Shown piece by piece: positions 28,999-45,530 of a stretch of 64,000 nt of DNA (positions within the stretch are counted from its first letter, which is position 1; each line of letters opens with the position of its first letter). The position numbers were made by a program, and so were the translations under genes. Source of the stretch: Poseidonibacter lekithochrous. Its GTDB lineage: Bacteria > Campylobacterota > Campylobacteria > Campylobacterales > Arcobacteraceae. The stretch is from assembly GCF_013283835.1 (NCBI RefSeq), contig NZ_CP054052.1, forward strand, positions 3,472,001-3,536,000. Reading direction: 5' to 3'. Below the pieces are notes generated by a model, which saw nothing but the letters and a program-made list of their open reading frames with translations, was not told the origin of the DNA and made no database searches.

Positions 28999-29159
28999 AA
29001 GAGATCCTATAAAAAAAATAATTTAATTACTTGTAAAATTTACAAATACATTTTGTATATAATGATAAGATAAATATCATTAAAATAAAGCAAATAACAA
29101 AATATAACAAAGATAGTTAATATATAAAGGAATAAATTTAGATAGATAAAAAAAGGGCT

Positions 29160-29207
29160 AAAAAAAAAGCTTAGTTAAAAACACCTAAATGTTTTGAACT
29201 AAGCTTT
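29160..29207 (-). terminator. rRNA operon 1 terminator
   Basis: Read on the minus strand, AAAGCTTAGTT pairs with AACTAAGCTTT and is followed by a run of seven or more Ts, about 12 bases past the end of 5S rRNA. A classic intrinsic terminator. Confidence 0.92.
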
Positions 29208-29218
29208 GAAAAACTCAA

Positions 29219-29337
29219 GAGCTGGCAGCGGCCTACGTTTCCACAAGGGGACCCTGCAGTATTATCAGCGATGAAGTGCTTGACTTCCAGGTTCGGAATG
29301 GGACTGGGTATTGCCACTTCTCTATTACCACCAGCAA
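29219..29337 (-). rRNA. rrf: 5S ribosomal RNA (copy 1)
   Basis: About 119 bases. Conserved 5S elements are present on the minus strand: CCCATTCCGAACCTGGAAGTCAAGC in loops B-C (positions about 29280-29305) and terminal arms GCTGGTGG / CCGCTGCCAGC. It lies downstream of 23S in the same operon. Ends are estimated to within a few bases. Confidence 0.92.
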
Positions 29338-29463
29338 TATGAGTAATCAACATATTATAAAAAATATATTCATTACTCACATTAAGTGAGTTATAAAAAG
29401 TAATGTTAAAGTCTTTGCGTTATTTCTAACGTCTTTGTTGACACTTAATTATTAAGTATACAC

Positions 29464-29477
29464 TTAATAAGATAGTA
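29464..29477 (-). other. Downstream half of the 23S processing stem (copy 1)
   Basis: The 14 bases TTAATAAGATAGTA are the exact reverse complement of 32455-32468 on the far side of 23S rRNA. In the precursor the two would pair and bring the 23S ends together for RNase III, as in other bacteria. Confidence 0.7.
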
Positions 29478-29487
29478 AACCAAGTTA

Positions 29488-32401
<2,914 letters not shown>

Positions 32402-32788
32402 ATAATTTAGTTGATACAAGTATCAACCGCTTTTTTGAATAATTATTCCTTGGCTACTATCTTATTAAATTTACATTTAATAAGTTAGTTGTGTCTATCT
32501 ATACTTTTTATTTAAACTTTCATTTAAATAAGTTTTTTTAGATATAAAATTTTTTATTTTTAATAAATTCTTCATACGAAAGATTTTATTAACGAAAAAA
32601 TTAAAGACTTTAACATTATGTTTTTAAATATCATTTTGATTATAAAACCAAATATAAATCTTACTCTTTGTAAAACTTATATTTAGTTTCAAACTTACGG
32701 CTTATATAATCTTTATAAACCGAATATAGAAAAGGTTCAATAAACCTTTTTAGTTTGAGTTTAGAAACGAATCTAAACTCTTTCTCTG
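32402..32788 (-). other. 16S-23S internal transcribed spacer without tRNA genes (copy 1)
   Basis: About 390 AT-rich bases. I find no cloverleaf or GTTCGANTC-type T-loop on the minus strand, so the tRNA-Ile/tRNA-Ala pair common in such spacers is absent. It does hold halves of the processing stems for 23S (32455-32468) and 16S (32707-32731). Confidence 0.85.
32707..32731 (-). other. Spacer half of the 16S RNase III processing stem (copy 1)
   Basis: Twenty-five bases that are the exact reverse complement of 34424-34448 in the 16S leader. Pairing would loop out 16S rRNA for RNase III cleavage. The second operon has the same pair at 38616-38640 and 40334-40358. Confidence 0.85.
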
Positions 32789-34305
<1,517 letters not shown>

Positions 34306-34423
34306 TGAATGTTTGAAACTGACAATTTTTGTATTAATTACAAAATTATCACTCAAATGTTTTTACTTAATGTAAAAAGCTTAAATAGACAAGAAACTTG
34401 TTCTTGTTTTGTTTTATTGTTTA

Positions 34424-34448
34424 TTCTATATTCGGTTTATAAAGATTA
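34424..34448 (-). other. Leader half of the 16S processing stem (copy 1)
   Basis: Exact reverse complement of 32707-32731; see that entry. It sits about 120 bases upstream of the mature 16S 5' end. Confidence 0.85.
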
Positions 34449-34467
34449 CTTCTTTTTAAACCATCTG

Positions 34468-34479
34468 TTTTTAAAGATC
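34468..34479 (-). promoter_or_regulatory. Possible boxA antitermination element in the rRNA leader
   Basis: On the minus strand this reads GATCTTTAAAAA, close to the boxA consensus of rRNA antitermination (TGCTCTTTAACA). The same sequence is in copy 2 at 40378-40389. Assigned by resemblance only. Confidence 0.4.
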
Positions 34480-34524
34480 ATATCTCTTCAGAACTTTGTG
34501 TCGTTCCTCTGAAATTGGACGGGA

Positions 34525-34553
34525 ATTATAGACAAATTAATCCCCTTTGTCAA
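34525..34553 (-). promoter_or_regulatory. rRNA operon 1 promoter, full sigma-70 consensus
   Basis: On the minus strand TTGACA, a 17-base spacer, then TATAAT: a perfect consensus in a genome where most genes show only a -10. It is about 220 bases upstream of 16S. The sequence beyond about 34580 is unique to this copy and AT rich, so its UP element differs from that of copy 2. Confidence 0.88.
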
Positions 34554-34580
34554 GGGAGTTTTCTTGTCTCTGGCTTAAAT

Positions 34581-35058
34581 ATTTCAATTTGTTAATAATT
34601 ATACTTATTGTTATTAATTTATGGTCTTTTTACTATATTTATATTGTTATTCTCTATTTTTTCTTTTATTCTTTGTGTTTCTTTTTTTCTTTTTATTTAC
34701 TTATTCACTTATTTTCTTCATTTTTGCTCTAATTTAGTACCTTTTATTTTCATTTATTTATGATTTTATATTTTTTATCTCATTTTCATTGTAAAAATCT
34801 TACTAATTTCTTTTACAAATTTTGAAATTTGTATTATTAATGTAAATATATTGAATTAAAATGGAAAGTATACGTACATAGAGCAATAAGAATAAAGGAA
34901 TTATTGATAGAAATATAAAGATTAGTAATAGTAAAAATATAAATTTGATATAGGAGCAAAGATGTATAAAAGAGGAGATTTCTTAAATAGATGGGAAAGA
35001 AGCATTAACTAAATTAGGATTTTCTATTAATAAGTAAAAGAATATGATTAAATCATAA
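34581..35058. other. Inter-operon region with no recognisable gene
   Basis: About 480 bases, very AT rich. The part near 34590-34760 is pyrimidine-rich on the plus strand (A-rich towards the rRNA promoter). From about 34860 to 35040 composition becomes purine rich and gene-like, with a ribosome-site-like GGAGCAAAG and a short ATG frame of 16 codons at about 34962, then 15 codons in another frame ending at 35037. These could be remnants of a decayed gene, but I cannot identify it. Confidence 0.6.
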
Positions 35059-35068
35059 AAAAAGGGCT

Positions 35069-35116
35069 AAAAAAAAAGCTTAGTTAAAAACACCTAAATG
35101 TTTTGAACTAAGCTTT
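35069..35116 (-). terminator. rRNA operon 2 terminator
   Basis: Same AAAGCTTAGTT / AACTAAGCTTT hairpin plus T-run as in copy 1, directly after 5S on the minus strand. Transcription from copy 2 should therefore stop before reaching copy 1. Confidence 0.92.
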
Positions 35117-35127
35117 GAAAAACTCAA

Positions 35128-35246
35128 GAGCTGGCAGCGGCCTACGTTTCCACAAGGGGACCCTGCAGTATTATCAGCGATGAAGTGCTTGACTTCCAGG
35201 TTCGGAATGGGACTGGGTATTGCCACTTCTCTATTACCACCAGCAA
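35128..35246 (-). rRNA. rrf: 5S ribosomal RNA (copy 2)
   Basis: Identical in sequence, as read, to copy 1 at 29219-29337, with the same conserved loops and terminal arms. Ends are estimated. Confidence 0.92.
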
Positions 35247-35396
35247 TATGAGTAATCAACATATTATAAAAAATATATTCATTACTCACATTAAGTGAGT
35301 TATAAAAAGTAATGTTAAAGTCTTTGCGTTATTTCTAACGTCTTTGTTGACACTTAATTATTAAGTATACACTTAATAAGATAGTAAACCAAGTTA

Positions 35397-38310
<2,914 letters not shown>

Positions 38311-38698
38311 ATAATTTAGTTGATACAAGTATCAACCGCTTTTTTGAATAATTATTCCTTGGCTACTATCTTATTAAATTTACATTTAATAAGTTAGTTG
38401 TGTCTATCTATACTTTTTATTTAAACTTTCATTTAAATAAGTTTTTTTAGATATAAAATTTTTTATTTTTAATAAATTCTTCATACGAAAGATTTTATTA
38501 ACGAAAAAATTAAAGACTTTAACATTATGTTTTTAAATATCATTTTGATTATAAAACCAAATATAAATCTTACTCTTTGTAAAACTTATATTTAGTTTCA
38601 AACTTACGGCTTATATAATCTTTATAAACCGAATATAGAAAAGGTTCAATAAACCTTTTTAGTTTTGAGTTTAGAAACGAATCTAAACTCTTTCTCTG
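38311..38698 (-). other. 16S-23S internal transcribed spacer without tRNA genes (copy 2)
   Basis: Same tRNA-free spacer as copy 1, one base longer because of a T inserted in a run of Ts at 38663-38666. Stem halves are at 38616-38640 (16S) and near 38364-38377 (23S). Confidence 0.85.
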
Positions 38699-40215
<1,517 letters not shown>

Positions 40216-40434
40216 TGAATGTTTGAAACTGACAATTTTTGTATTAATTACAAAATTATCACTCAAATGTTTTTACTTAATGTAAAAAGCTTAAATAGAC
40301 AAGAAACTTGTTCTTGTTTTGTTTTATTGTTTATTCTATATTCGGTTTATAAAGATTACTTCTTTTTAAACCATCTGTTTTTAAAGATCATATCTCTTCA
40401 GAACTTTGTGTCGTTCCTCTGAAATTGGACGGGA

Positions 40435-40463
40435 ATTATAGACAAATTAATCCCCTTTGTCAA
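40435..40463 (-). promoter_or_regulatory. rRNA operon 2 promoter, full sigma-70 consensus
   Basis: TTGACA, 17 bases, TATAAT on the minus strand, identical to copy 1. The upstream DNA past 40490 is different from copy 1, so strength may differ through the UP-element region. It is divergent from the Bax inhibitor-1 gene about 250 bases away. Confidence 0.88.
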
Positions 40464-40619
40464 GGGAGTTTTCTTGTCTCTGGCTTAAATTTATAAATTC
40501 AATAAAGTATTGATTTATTCCCTATTAAACACTTGCTTTTAACCTTGAAAAGGCTATTTCTAAAGGTAACTCTAAATTCATATTAATATTTCGTTTACTT
40601 TTTTTCTCTATTATATACA

Positions 40620-40625
40620 TATAAT
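40620..40625 (+). promoter_or_regulatory. Probable -10 box (TATAAT)
   Basis: TATAAT 86 bases upstream of the Bax inhibitor-1 start at 40711. An AAAGGAT ribosome site lies just before that ATG. Confidence 0.4.
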
Positions 40626-40710
40626 GTATTAGACATTGTAAAAGATTAAAGATGTTATTAAGAGTAACATATTAAAATTACACAATAAAAAAATAATAAA
40701 GGATATACAT

Positions 40711-41409
40711 ATGTATAATAGAGATTATCTTTCGAACGAATCATCTCAATATACACAGGAGTCATCTAAAGCTGAATTAATGAGTTTCTTAAAAGCTACA
40801 TACCAATTGTTTGCTGGTTCATTATTAGCTGCGACTGCTGGTGCTTATATTGGATTAGAAATTGTTTCATATTTAATGGGACCAATGAAGTGGATATTAT
40901 TTGGTATTGAATTAGCATTAATTTTCTTCGTTATTCCAAGAACTAAACATATTCCAGGTGTTAACTTAGCTGTATTATTTGGATTCACATTTATTTCAGG
41001 TTTAACTATTGCTCCATTATTAGCAGCAATTTTCGCAATGCCTGCTGGTGCATCAATTGTAGGTCAAGCATTTTTAATGACTTCTGTTGCATTTGGTGGT
41101 ATTTCAATGTTCGCAATGACAACTAAAAGAGATTTCTCAAACATGGGGAAATTCTTATTCATTGCATTAATCATTATGATTGTTGGTGGTATTTCAAATA
41201 TCTTTATTCAATCTTCAATGTTTCAATTAGTAATTGCAAGTGCGGGAGCTTTATTATTCTCTGCATTTATACTTTATGATACGCAACAAATTATCAGAGG
41301 TGGATATGATTCTCCTATTGATGCAGCGTTATCTTTATACTTAGATTTCTTCAATTTATTTGTATCTTTATTACAAATTTTAGGAATCATGAATAGTAGT
41401 GATGACTAA
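40711..41409 (+). CDS. Bax inhibitor-1/YccA family membrane protein
   Basis: Integral inner-membrane protein of 232 residues. After a polar N-terminus of about 30 residues come seven hydrophobic segments, as in the BI-1/YbhL/YccA family, whose members include pH-sensitive calcium leak channels and FtsH modulators. The segment LILYDTQQIIRGGYDSP-like near residues 188-204 (ILYDTQQII) contains the conserved Asp of the family, and SLYLDFFNLFVSLLQILG closes the protein. The specific role here is unknown. It is a monocistronic gene with a short hairpin after the stop. Confidence 0.93.
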   Translation: MYNRDYLSNESSQYTQESSKAELMSFLKATYQLFAGSLLAATAGAYIGLEIVSYLMGPMKWILFGIELALIFFVIPRTKHIPGVNLAVLFGFTFISGLTIAPLLAAIFAMPAGASIVGQAFLMTSVAFGGISMFAMTTKRDFSNMGKFLFIALIIMIVGGISNIFIQSSMFQLVIASAGALLFSAFILYDTQQIIRGGYDSPIDAALSLYLDFFNLFVSLLQILGIMNSSDD

Positions 41410-41410
41410 G

Positions 41411-41432
41411 ACTAACTCCTCTTGGAGTTAGT
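41411..41432 (+). terminator. Probable terminator after the Bax inhibitor-1 gene
   Basis: Perfect 8-base stem CTAACTCC / GGAGTTAG with a TCTT loop directly after the stop. The T-run is short, so termination may be partial and allow read-through into thiD2. Confidence 0.55.
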
Positions 41433-41450
41433 TACTACTATACATATAAT

Positions 41451-41855
41451 ATGAATTCAAATAACCTACGATTAATCGACGCAAACTTAAATAGACTACG
41501 TGAAGGAATTCGAGTAGTTGAAGATATCTTTAGATACATATATAATGATAAAGATACTGCTATTAAATTAAAAACTCTTAGACATTTAGCTAGACTTGAA
41601 AATTACACTGAATTATTAGAAACAAGAGATGTTGCAAATGACGTTCTTAGGTCTTCAATTAAAAGTGAACAAAACAGAGATGATTTATTCTCTATATTAA
41701 TAGCTAATTTTAAAAGAGCTCAAGAAAGCTCACGAGTTTTAGAAGAGTTTACTAAACTATCATCTATTGAAGATAGTGAAAACTTTAAATATATAAGATA
41801 TGAACTTTATACTTTAGAGACTGTTTTAACAAAAATTACTTCAAATTCTAAATAG
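41451..41855 (+). CDS. thiD2: Stand-alone ThiD2-type HMP-phosphate kinase domain protein
   Basis: All-alpha 134-residue protein of the ThiD2 family (the domain usually fused N-terminal to thiamine-phosphate synthase ThiE in Cyanobacteria and others). ThiD2 phosphorylates HMP-P to HMP-PP in thiamine synthesis. Diagnostic stretches are LRLIDANLNRLREGIRVVED (residues 6-25), LRHLAR, RDVANDVLRSS and NFKRAQESSRVLEEF. Here no ThiE domain follows, so the kinase is on its own. The 3' end overlaps the convergent bioC-like gene by 49 bases. The assignment is by family resemblance. Confidence 0.85.
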   Translation: MNSNNLRLIDANLNRLREGIRVVEDIFRYIYNDKDTAIKLKTLRHLARLENYTELLETRDVANDVLRSSIKSEQNRDDLFSILIANFKRAQESSRVLEEFTKLSSIEDSENFKYIRYELYTLETVLTKITSNSK

Positions 41856-42511
41856 TTTAATTTATACTCTTTAAAAAGTTTTTTTGCCATTTTAAAATCT
41901 AATGTGGCAGAACCACCACTTACCCCTGATTTTTTTATATAATCAAATAAATCTTTTTTATTATCAAATTCTAATTTATATTGAATAGTTTCAAATTCAC
42001 ATTCAAAATGTTTTGAAAATGCTTCTTTAATTGAATCTTCATCTAGAATTGGAGACTTTCTATCTGATATTTCCTGAATTGTTCTAAATGTATTAGATGT
42101 AAATAAGACTGCATTAATTTCATTTGTTATATATGATAAATGTTTTACAATTTTCGATAAGTCTTTTGACCATTGAAGTGCAGATGATGATAAAACTACA
42201 TCATAATTGTTATCTTTTATTTCATCTAAAAAAGCTTGTGTATCAAAGTCATAACACTTTACTTCTATATTCTCAGCCTTTGGATGAAGCTCACACATTG
42301 AAGATGAGAAATCAATTGCTTTATAATATTCGATATTCCAATCAATATGATTAAATACTTGTCCTGAACCACAACCTAATTCTAGTATTCTTTTAGGTTG
42401 ATCTTTTAGTTCTCGAACTAATGATTTTGCGACAATTTGTTGTATGATATTATGATTTTTGTACTGCTTAGCGTACTTTGAAAATTGATTTTTTACTGAC
42501 ATAAATATCAT
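41807..42511 (-). CDS. bioC: SAM-dependent methyltransferase, BioC-like
   Basis: Probable malonyl-ACP O-methyltransferase that primes pimelate synthesis for biotin. The class I SAM-binding motif LELGCGSGQ (about residues 42-50), the acidic post-strand-2 motif (AIDFSSSM), and DVVLSSSALQW (about 104-114) follow the BioC pattern. The N-terminal NQFSKYAKQY matches the BioC signature for substrate recognition, and the late KSGVSGGSA is BioC-like. Length 234. No other bio genes are adjacent, so a different methyl acceptor is possible. Its last 49 bases overlap thiD2 antisense. Confidence 0.8.
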   Translation of the reverse strand: MIFMSVKNQFSKYAKQYKNHNIIQQIVAKSLVRELKDQPKRILELGCGSGQVFNHIDWNIEYYKAIDFSSSMCELHPKAENIEVKCYDFDTQAFLDEIKDNNYDVVLSSSALQWSKDLSKIVKHLSYITNEINAVLFTSNTFRTIQEISDRKSPILDEDSIKEAFSKHFECEFETIQYKLEFDNKKDLFDYIKKSGVSGGSATLDFKMAKKLFKEYKLNYLEFEVIFVKTVSKV

Positions 42512-42574
42512 TTTAACTTTTTATTAATAAGTTTTAGATAAAATATACACCATTTTTCAAAAAGGAAATAGATT

Positions 42575-42925
42575 ATGACATCTACACTGCTAATAGTACA
42601 GTTTGTTTTAGCAATTTTATTAACAATAGTAATCTTACTTCAAAAGAGTTCAAGTATTGGACTTGGAGCTTACAGCGGAAGTAACGAATCATTATTTGGA
42701 GCTAAGGGACCTGGTAACTTCCTAACAAAAGCTACAATGGGTTTAGGATTAATTTTTATTATCAACACTGTTGTTTTAGGTTACATGTATAACGAACAAA
42801 GAAATGAAAGTGCGATTGATAGTGTAAAAACAGATACATTAATCCCTTCAACTCCTGTAACTAAAAGTGAACAAGCTGCACCTGCTGCGCCAGGTTCTGC
42901 ACCATTAATTCCAACAACTAAGTAA
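42575..42925 (+). CDS. secG: Protein translocase subunit SecG
   Basis: Small SecYEG component. Two membrane helices (about residues 3-24 and 53-73) flank the conserved cytosolic loop with LLQKSSSIGLGAYSG and LFGAKG. The C-terminal tail (about 80-116) is rich in Ala and Pro. Length 116 is normal. AAGGAAAT precedes the ATG. It heads a compact run of six genes ending at 46613. Confidence 0.95.
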   Translation: MTSTLLIVQFVLAILLTIVILLQKSSSIGLGAYSGSNESLFGAKGPGNFLTKATMGLGLIFIINTVVLGYMYNEQRNESAIDSVKTDTLIPSTPVTKSEQAAPAAPGSAPLIPTTK

Positions 42926-42942
42926 ACAAAGATAAAAGAAAT

Positions 42943-43884
42943 ATGAAATATTTCTTACTTCTTTGTGTATCTTATTTCTATCTCTTTGCAGATGCTCACG
43001 TATTTGTGTACCATAGATTTGGGGATGATAGACATCAAAGTACAAATACTACATTAAAAGAATTAGAAAAAGAGTTTAATTACTTTAAAGATAAGGGATA
43101 CAAAGTTGTCCCTATGTCTGATATAGTCAATAAAGTTAAAAATAAAGAAAAAGTTCCAGATAATTGGGTAGCTTTTAATATTGATGATTCTTATAAAAGC
43201 TTTTATACAAACGGATTACCTTTATTTAAAAAATTCAATTATCCTTTTACTTTATTTATTTATGTCGAAGCTACAGAAAAAAAGTATAGTGATTTTATGA
43301 CATGGAAAGAGATTAAAGAAGCCTCTAAATATGGAGAAATTTCTTTGCACTCTTATGGACACCATCACTTAACTCATCTTAGTAATGAACAAATTATAAA
43401 TGATACAAAAAAATCATATGATATTTTTGTAAATAAACTGGGATTTAAACCAAAAGGTTATGTTTATCCGTATGGAGAATATGATCAAAGGGTTAAAACT
43501 CAAATTAAAAGTTTTGGTTTTGATTATATAGCAAATCAAAGTTCTGGAAGTGTAAATCACAATAGTGATGTATTTGATTTAAATAGGGTTGCATTAGTTG
43601 GAAAAGTTAACTTAAAACAGAAACTAAAATATAAAACATTAGAAGCACAATGGATTGAGCCAAAGGCTTATCCTGCTGATGGTATTTTAAAAAGAGTTAA
43701 AGTAAAAGTTGACCCAAATATAAAGAATATCAAACTATATCTTTCTACCTATGGATGGCAGGATATAAAAGTTAAAGATGGTATAATAGACGTCATTTTA
43801 AATAAGAGGCTAAAACTCTCAAGAAGTAGAGTTGCTATTAGTCCAGACTACTATACCATTTCAAGTAAATTATTAATAAAATAA
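42943..43884 (+). CDS. Exported polysaccharide deacetylase family protein
   Basis: A signal peptide (about residues 1-18, ending FADA) precedes a NodB-type carbohydrate esterase 4 domain (about 20-200). The metal Asp pair is in NIDDSYKS (about 80-87), the His ligands in LHSYGHHHL (about 128-136), and the barrel-end motif is YPYGEYD (about 166). A C-terminal beta domain (about 225-313) is of unknown role. It could deacetylate peptidoglycan or an exopolysaccharide; the substrate cannot be read from sequence. It lies 17 bases after secG and 10 before frr. Confidence 0.9.
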   Translation: MKYFLLLCVSYFYLFADAHVFVYHRFGDDRHQSTNTTLKELEKEFNYFKDKGYKVVPMSDIVNKVKNKEKVPDNWVAFNIDDSYKSFYTNGLPLFKKFNYPFTLFIYVEATEKKYSDFMTWKEIKEASKYGEISLHSYGHHHLTHLSNEQIINDTKKSYDIFVNKLGFKPKGYVYPYGEYDQRVKTQIKSFGFDYIANQSSGSVNHNSDVFDLNRVALVGKVNLKQKLKYKTLEAQWIEPKAYPADGILKRVKVKVDPNIKNIKLYLSTYGWQDIKVKDGIIDVILNKRLKLSRSRVAISPDYYTISSKLLIK

Positions 43885-43894
43885 AGGAGTATAA

Positions 43895-44452
43895 ATGTTA
43901 GAAGAGATTAACGCTGAAACAAAAGATCATATGGAAAAGTCTATTGAGGCTTTAAAAAGAGATTATAAAACACTAAGAACGGGGAAAGTTACAACTACTG
44001 TTTTAGATGGTGTTAAAATTGATTATTATGGAACACCTACTGATTTAAATCAAGTTGGTTCTGTTTTAGCTGCTGATGCTACAACTATTGTTATTAACCC
44101 ATGGGAAAAAAATCTTTTAGGTGATATTGAAAAAGCTATTCAAAATGCTAACATTGGTGTTAATCCAAATAACGATGGTGAAGTAATTAAATTATTCTTC
44201 CCTCCAATGACAGTTGATCAAAGAAAAGAGAGTGCTAAAGGTGCTAAAGTTATGACTGATAATGCAAAAGTTGCAATCAGAAATATCAGAAAATCTGCTA
44301 ATGATAAAATCAAAGTTTTACACAAAGATAAAGAAATTAGTGATGATGAGAGCAAAAAAGCTCAAGACGAAATTCAAAAAATTACAGATTCTTATGTAGC
44401 AAAAGCTGATAGCACTTTTAAAACAAAAGAACAAGAAATTTTAACGGTATAA
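43895..44452 (+). CDS. frr: Ribosome recycling factor
   Basis: Disassembles post-termination ribosomes together with EF-G. Length 185 and the family blocks [39 protein letters not shown] and [15 protein letters not shown] are all present in order. A strong AAAGGAG precedes the ATG. The stop codon overlaps the pyrE start by one base (TAATG), so the two are coupled. Confidence 0.98.
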   Translation: MLEEINAETKDHMEKSIEALKRDYKTLRTGKVTTTVLDGVKIDYYGTPTDLNQVGSVLAADATTIVINPWEKNLLGDIEKAIQNANIGVNPNNDGEVIKLFFPPMTVDQRKESAKGAKVMTDNAKVAIRNIRKSANDKIKVLHKDKEISDDESKKAQDEIQKITDSYVAKADSTFKTKEQEILTV

Positions 44453-45054
44453 TGATGAACGTAGAACAAATTTATAGAGATGCAAATGCCCTATTAGAAG
44501 GACATTTCAAATTAAGCTCAGGTAACTATTCGAATTTTTATTTACAATCTGCAAAAGTTTTAGAAGATCCTAAAACTGCTAAATTATTAGCAGAAGCTTT
44601 AGCTGAACAAATTAAAGAATCTGGAATTAAAGTTGATGCTGTTTGTTCACCTGCTCTTGGTGGATTAATTGCTGGATTTGCTTTAGCAACTGCTTTAGAT
44701 GTAAGATTTATTTTTGCTGAAAGAGTTGAAGGCGAAATGACAATCAGAAGAGGTTTTGAAGTTCAAGAAGGTGAAAATTACATTATTTGTGAAGATATTA
44801 TCACAACTGGTGGTTCTGCACTTGAAGCTGCTAAACAAGTTGAAGCTGATGGTGGAAACATCGTAGCTTATGCTGCATTAGCAAACAGAGGATTCTGCTC
44901 AAGAGTAGGTTCTGACTTAGAAGCACAAGATAATTGTAAATTACCACTTAATAAACCATTATTTGCATTAGCAGACTTTACATTTAAAATGTATACTCCT
45001 GATGAGTGTGATTTTAAAGATATCGCATACAAACCAGGTAGTAGAGGAAACTAA
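44452..45054 (+). CDS. pyrE: Orotate phosphoribosyltransferase
   Basis: Converts orotate and PRPP to OMP in pyrimidine synthesis. The PRPP-binding motif is [16 protein letters not shown] (about residues 108-123), and [15 protein letters not shown] (about 18-32) is the typical orotate-side segment. Length 200 fits the long-form group common in Campylobacterota. The protein may start at either of the first two Met codons. Overlaps frr by one base at its start and the RDD gene by one base at its end. Confidence 0.96.
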   Translation: MMNVEQIYRDANALLEGHFKLSSGNYSNFYLQSAKVLEDPKTAKLLAEALAEQIKESGIKVDAVCSPALGGLIAGFALATALDVRFIFAERVEGEMTIRRGFEVQEGENYIICEDIITTGGSALEAAKQVEADGGNIVAYAALANRGFCSRVGSDLEAQDNCKLPLNKPLFALADFTFKMYTPDECDFKDIAYKPGSRGN

Positions 45055-45530
45055 TGGCTAAGTGGAGAGATGTAAAACAAAAAAAAGTTAATAATAAAGT
45101 TAACTCTATGGAAACACAAGAAGTACAATCTCCTTGTGCATCTCTTCCTAAGCGACTTAAATCCTTTTTAACAGACTCATTTTTAATCACTACTCCTATT
45201 ACTTATATTATTATGTATTTAATTTTAGGTGGAGGTACTGAGTTTGCTGAAAATAGAACTATGGGATGGTCATTAATATTAAGTATTAGTGCATTTATCA
45301 TCATATTCTTTTGGTATGTTAAATTTCAAACACCAGGAATGAAAGCCTACGGTGTTAAAATTGTAAATGCCCTTTCAAAAGATAGAATTTCATTTACCCA
45401 AGCGGTTATTCGATATATTGCTACATTATTTGCAATGGTATCAATCTTTTTAATGTTTCTACCTTTTTTCAACAAAGATAAAAAAACTTTCCAAGATATA
45501 ATTTCAAACACAATAATCATTAACGAATAA
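45054..45530 (+). CDS. RDD-family membrane protein
   Basis: A 158-residue inner-membrane protein with a basic N-terminal tail (about 1-35), then three or four hydrophobic segments (about 42-62, 74-92, 122-142). The RDD hallmark is present in a modified form: KRLKSFLTDSFLI with the Arg and Asp of the first helix, and GMKAYGVKIV then FTQAVIRYI. RDD proteins are poorly characterised; some act as transport-linked sodium tolerance proteins. It overlaps pyrE by one base and abuts the MFS gene. Confidence 0.88.
   Translation: MAKWRDVKQKKVNNKVNSMETQEVQSPCASLPKRLKSFLTDSFLITTPITYIIMYLILGGGTEFAENRTMGWSLILSISAFIIIFFWYVKFQTPGMKAYGVKIVNALSKDRISFTQAVIRYIATLFAMVSIFLMFLPFFNKDKKTFQDIISNTIIINE

Noticed and set aside
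32402-32788. Possible tRNA genes in the rRNA spacer
   Set aside because: No cloverleaf, T-loop or CCA-adjacent acceptor pairs could be found on the minus strand; inverted repeats there are explained by rRNA processing stems.
34547-34732. A 61-codon frame between the rRNA operons rich in Phe, Leu, Ser and Tyr
   Set aside because: It is the translation of a T-rich tract and has no ribosome binding site; it starts inside the promoter region of operon 1.
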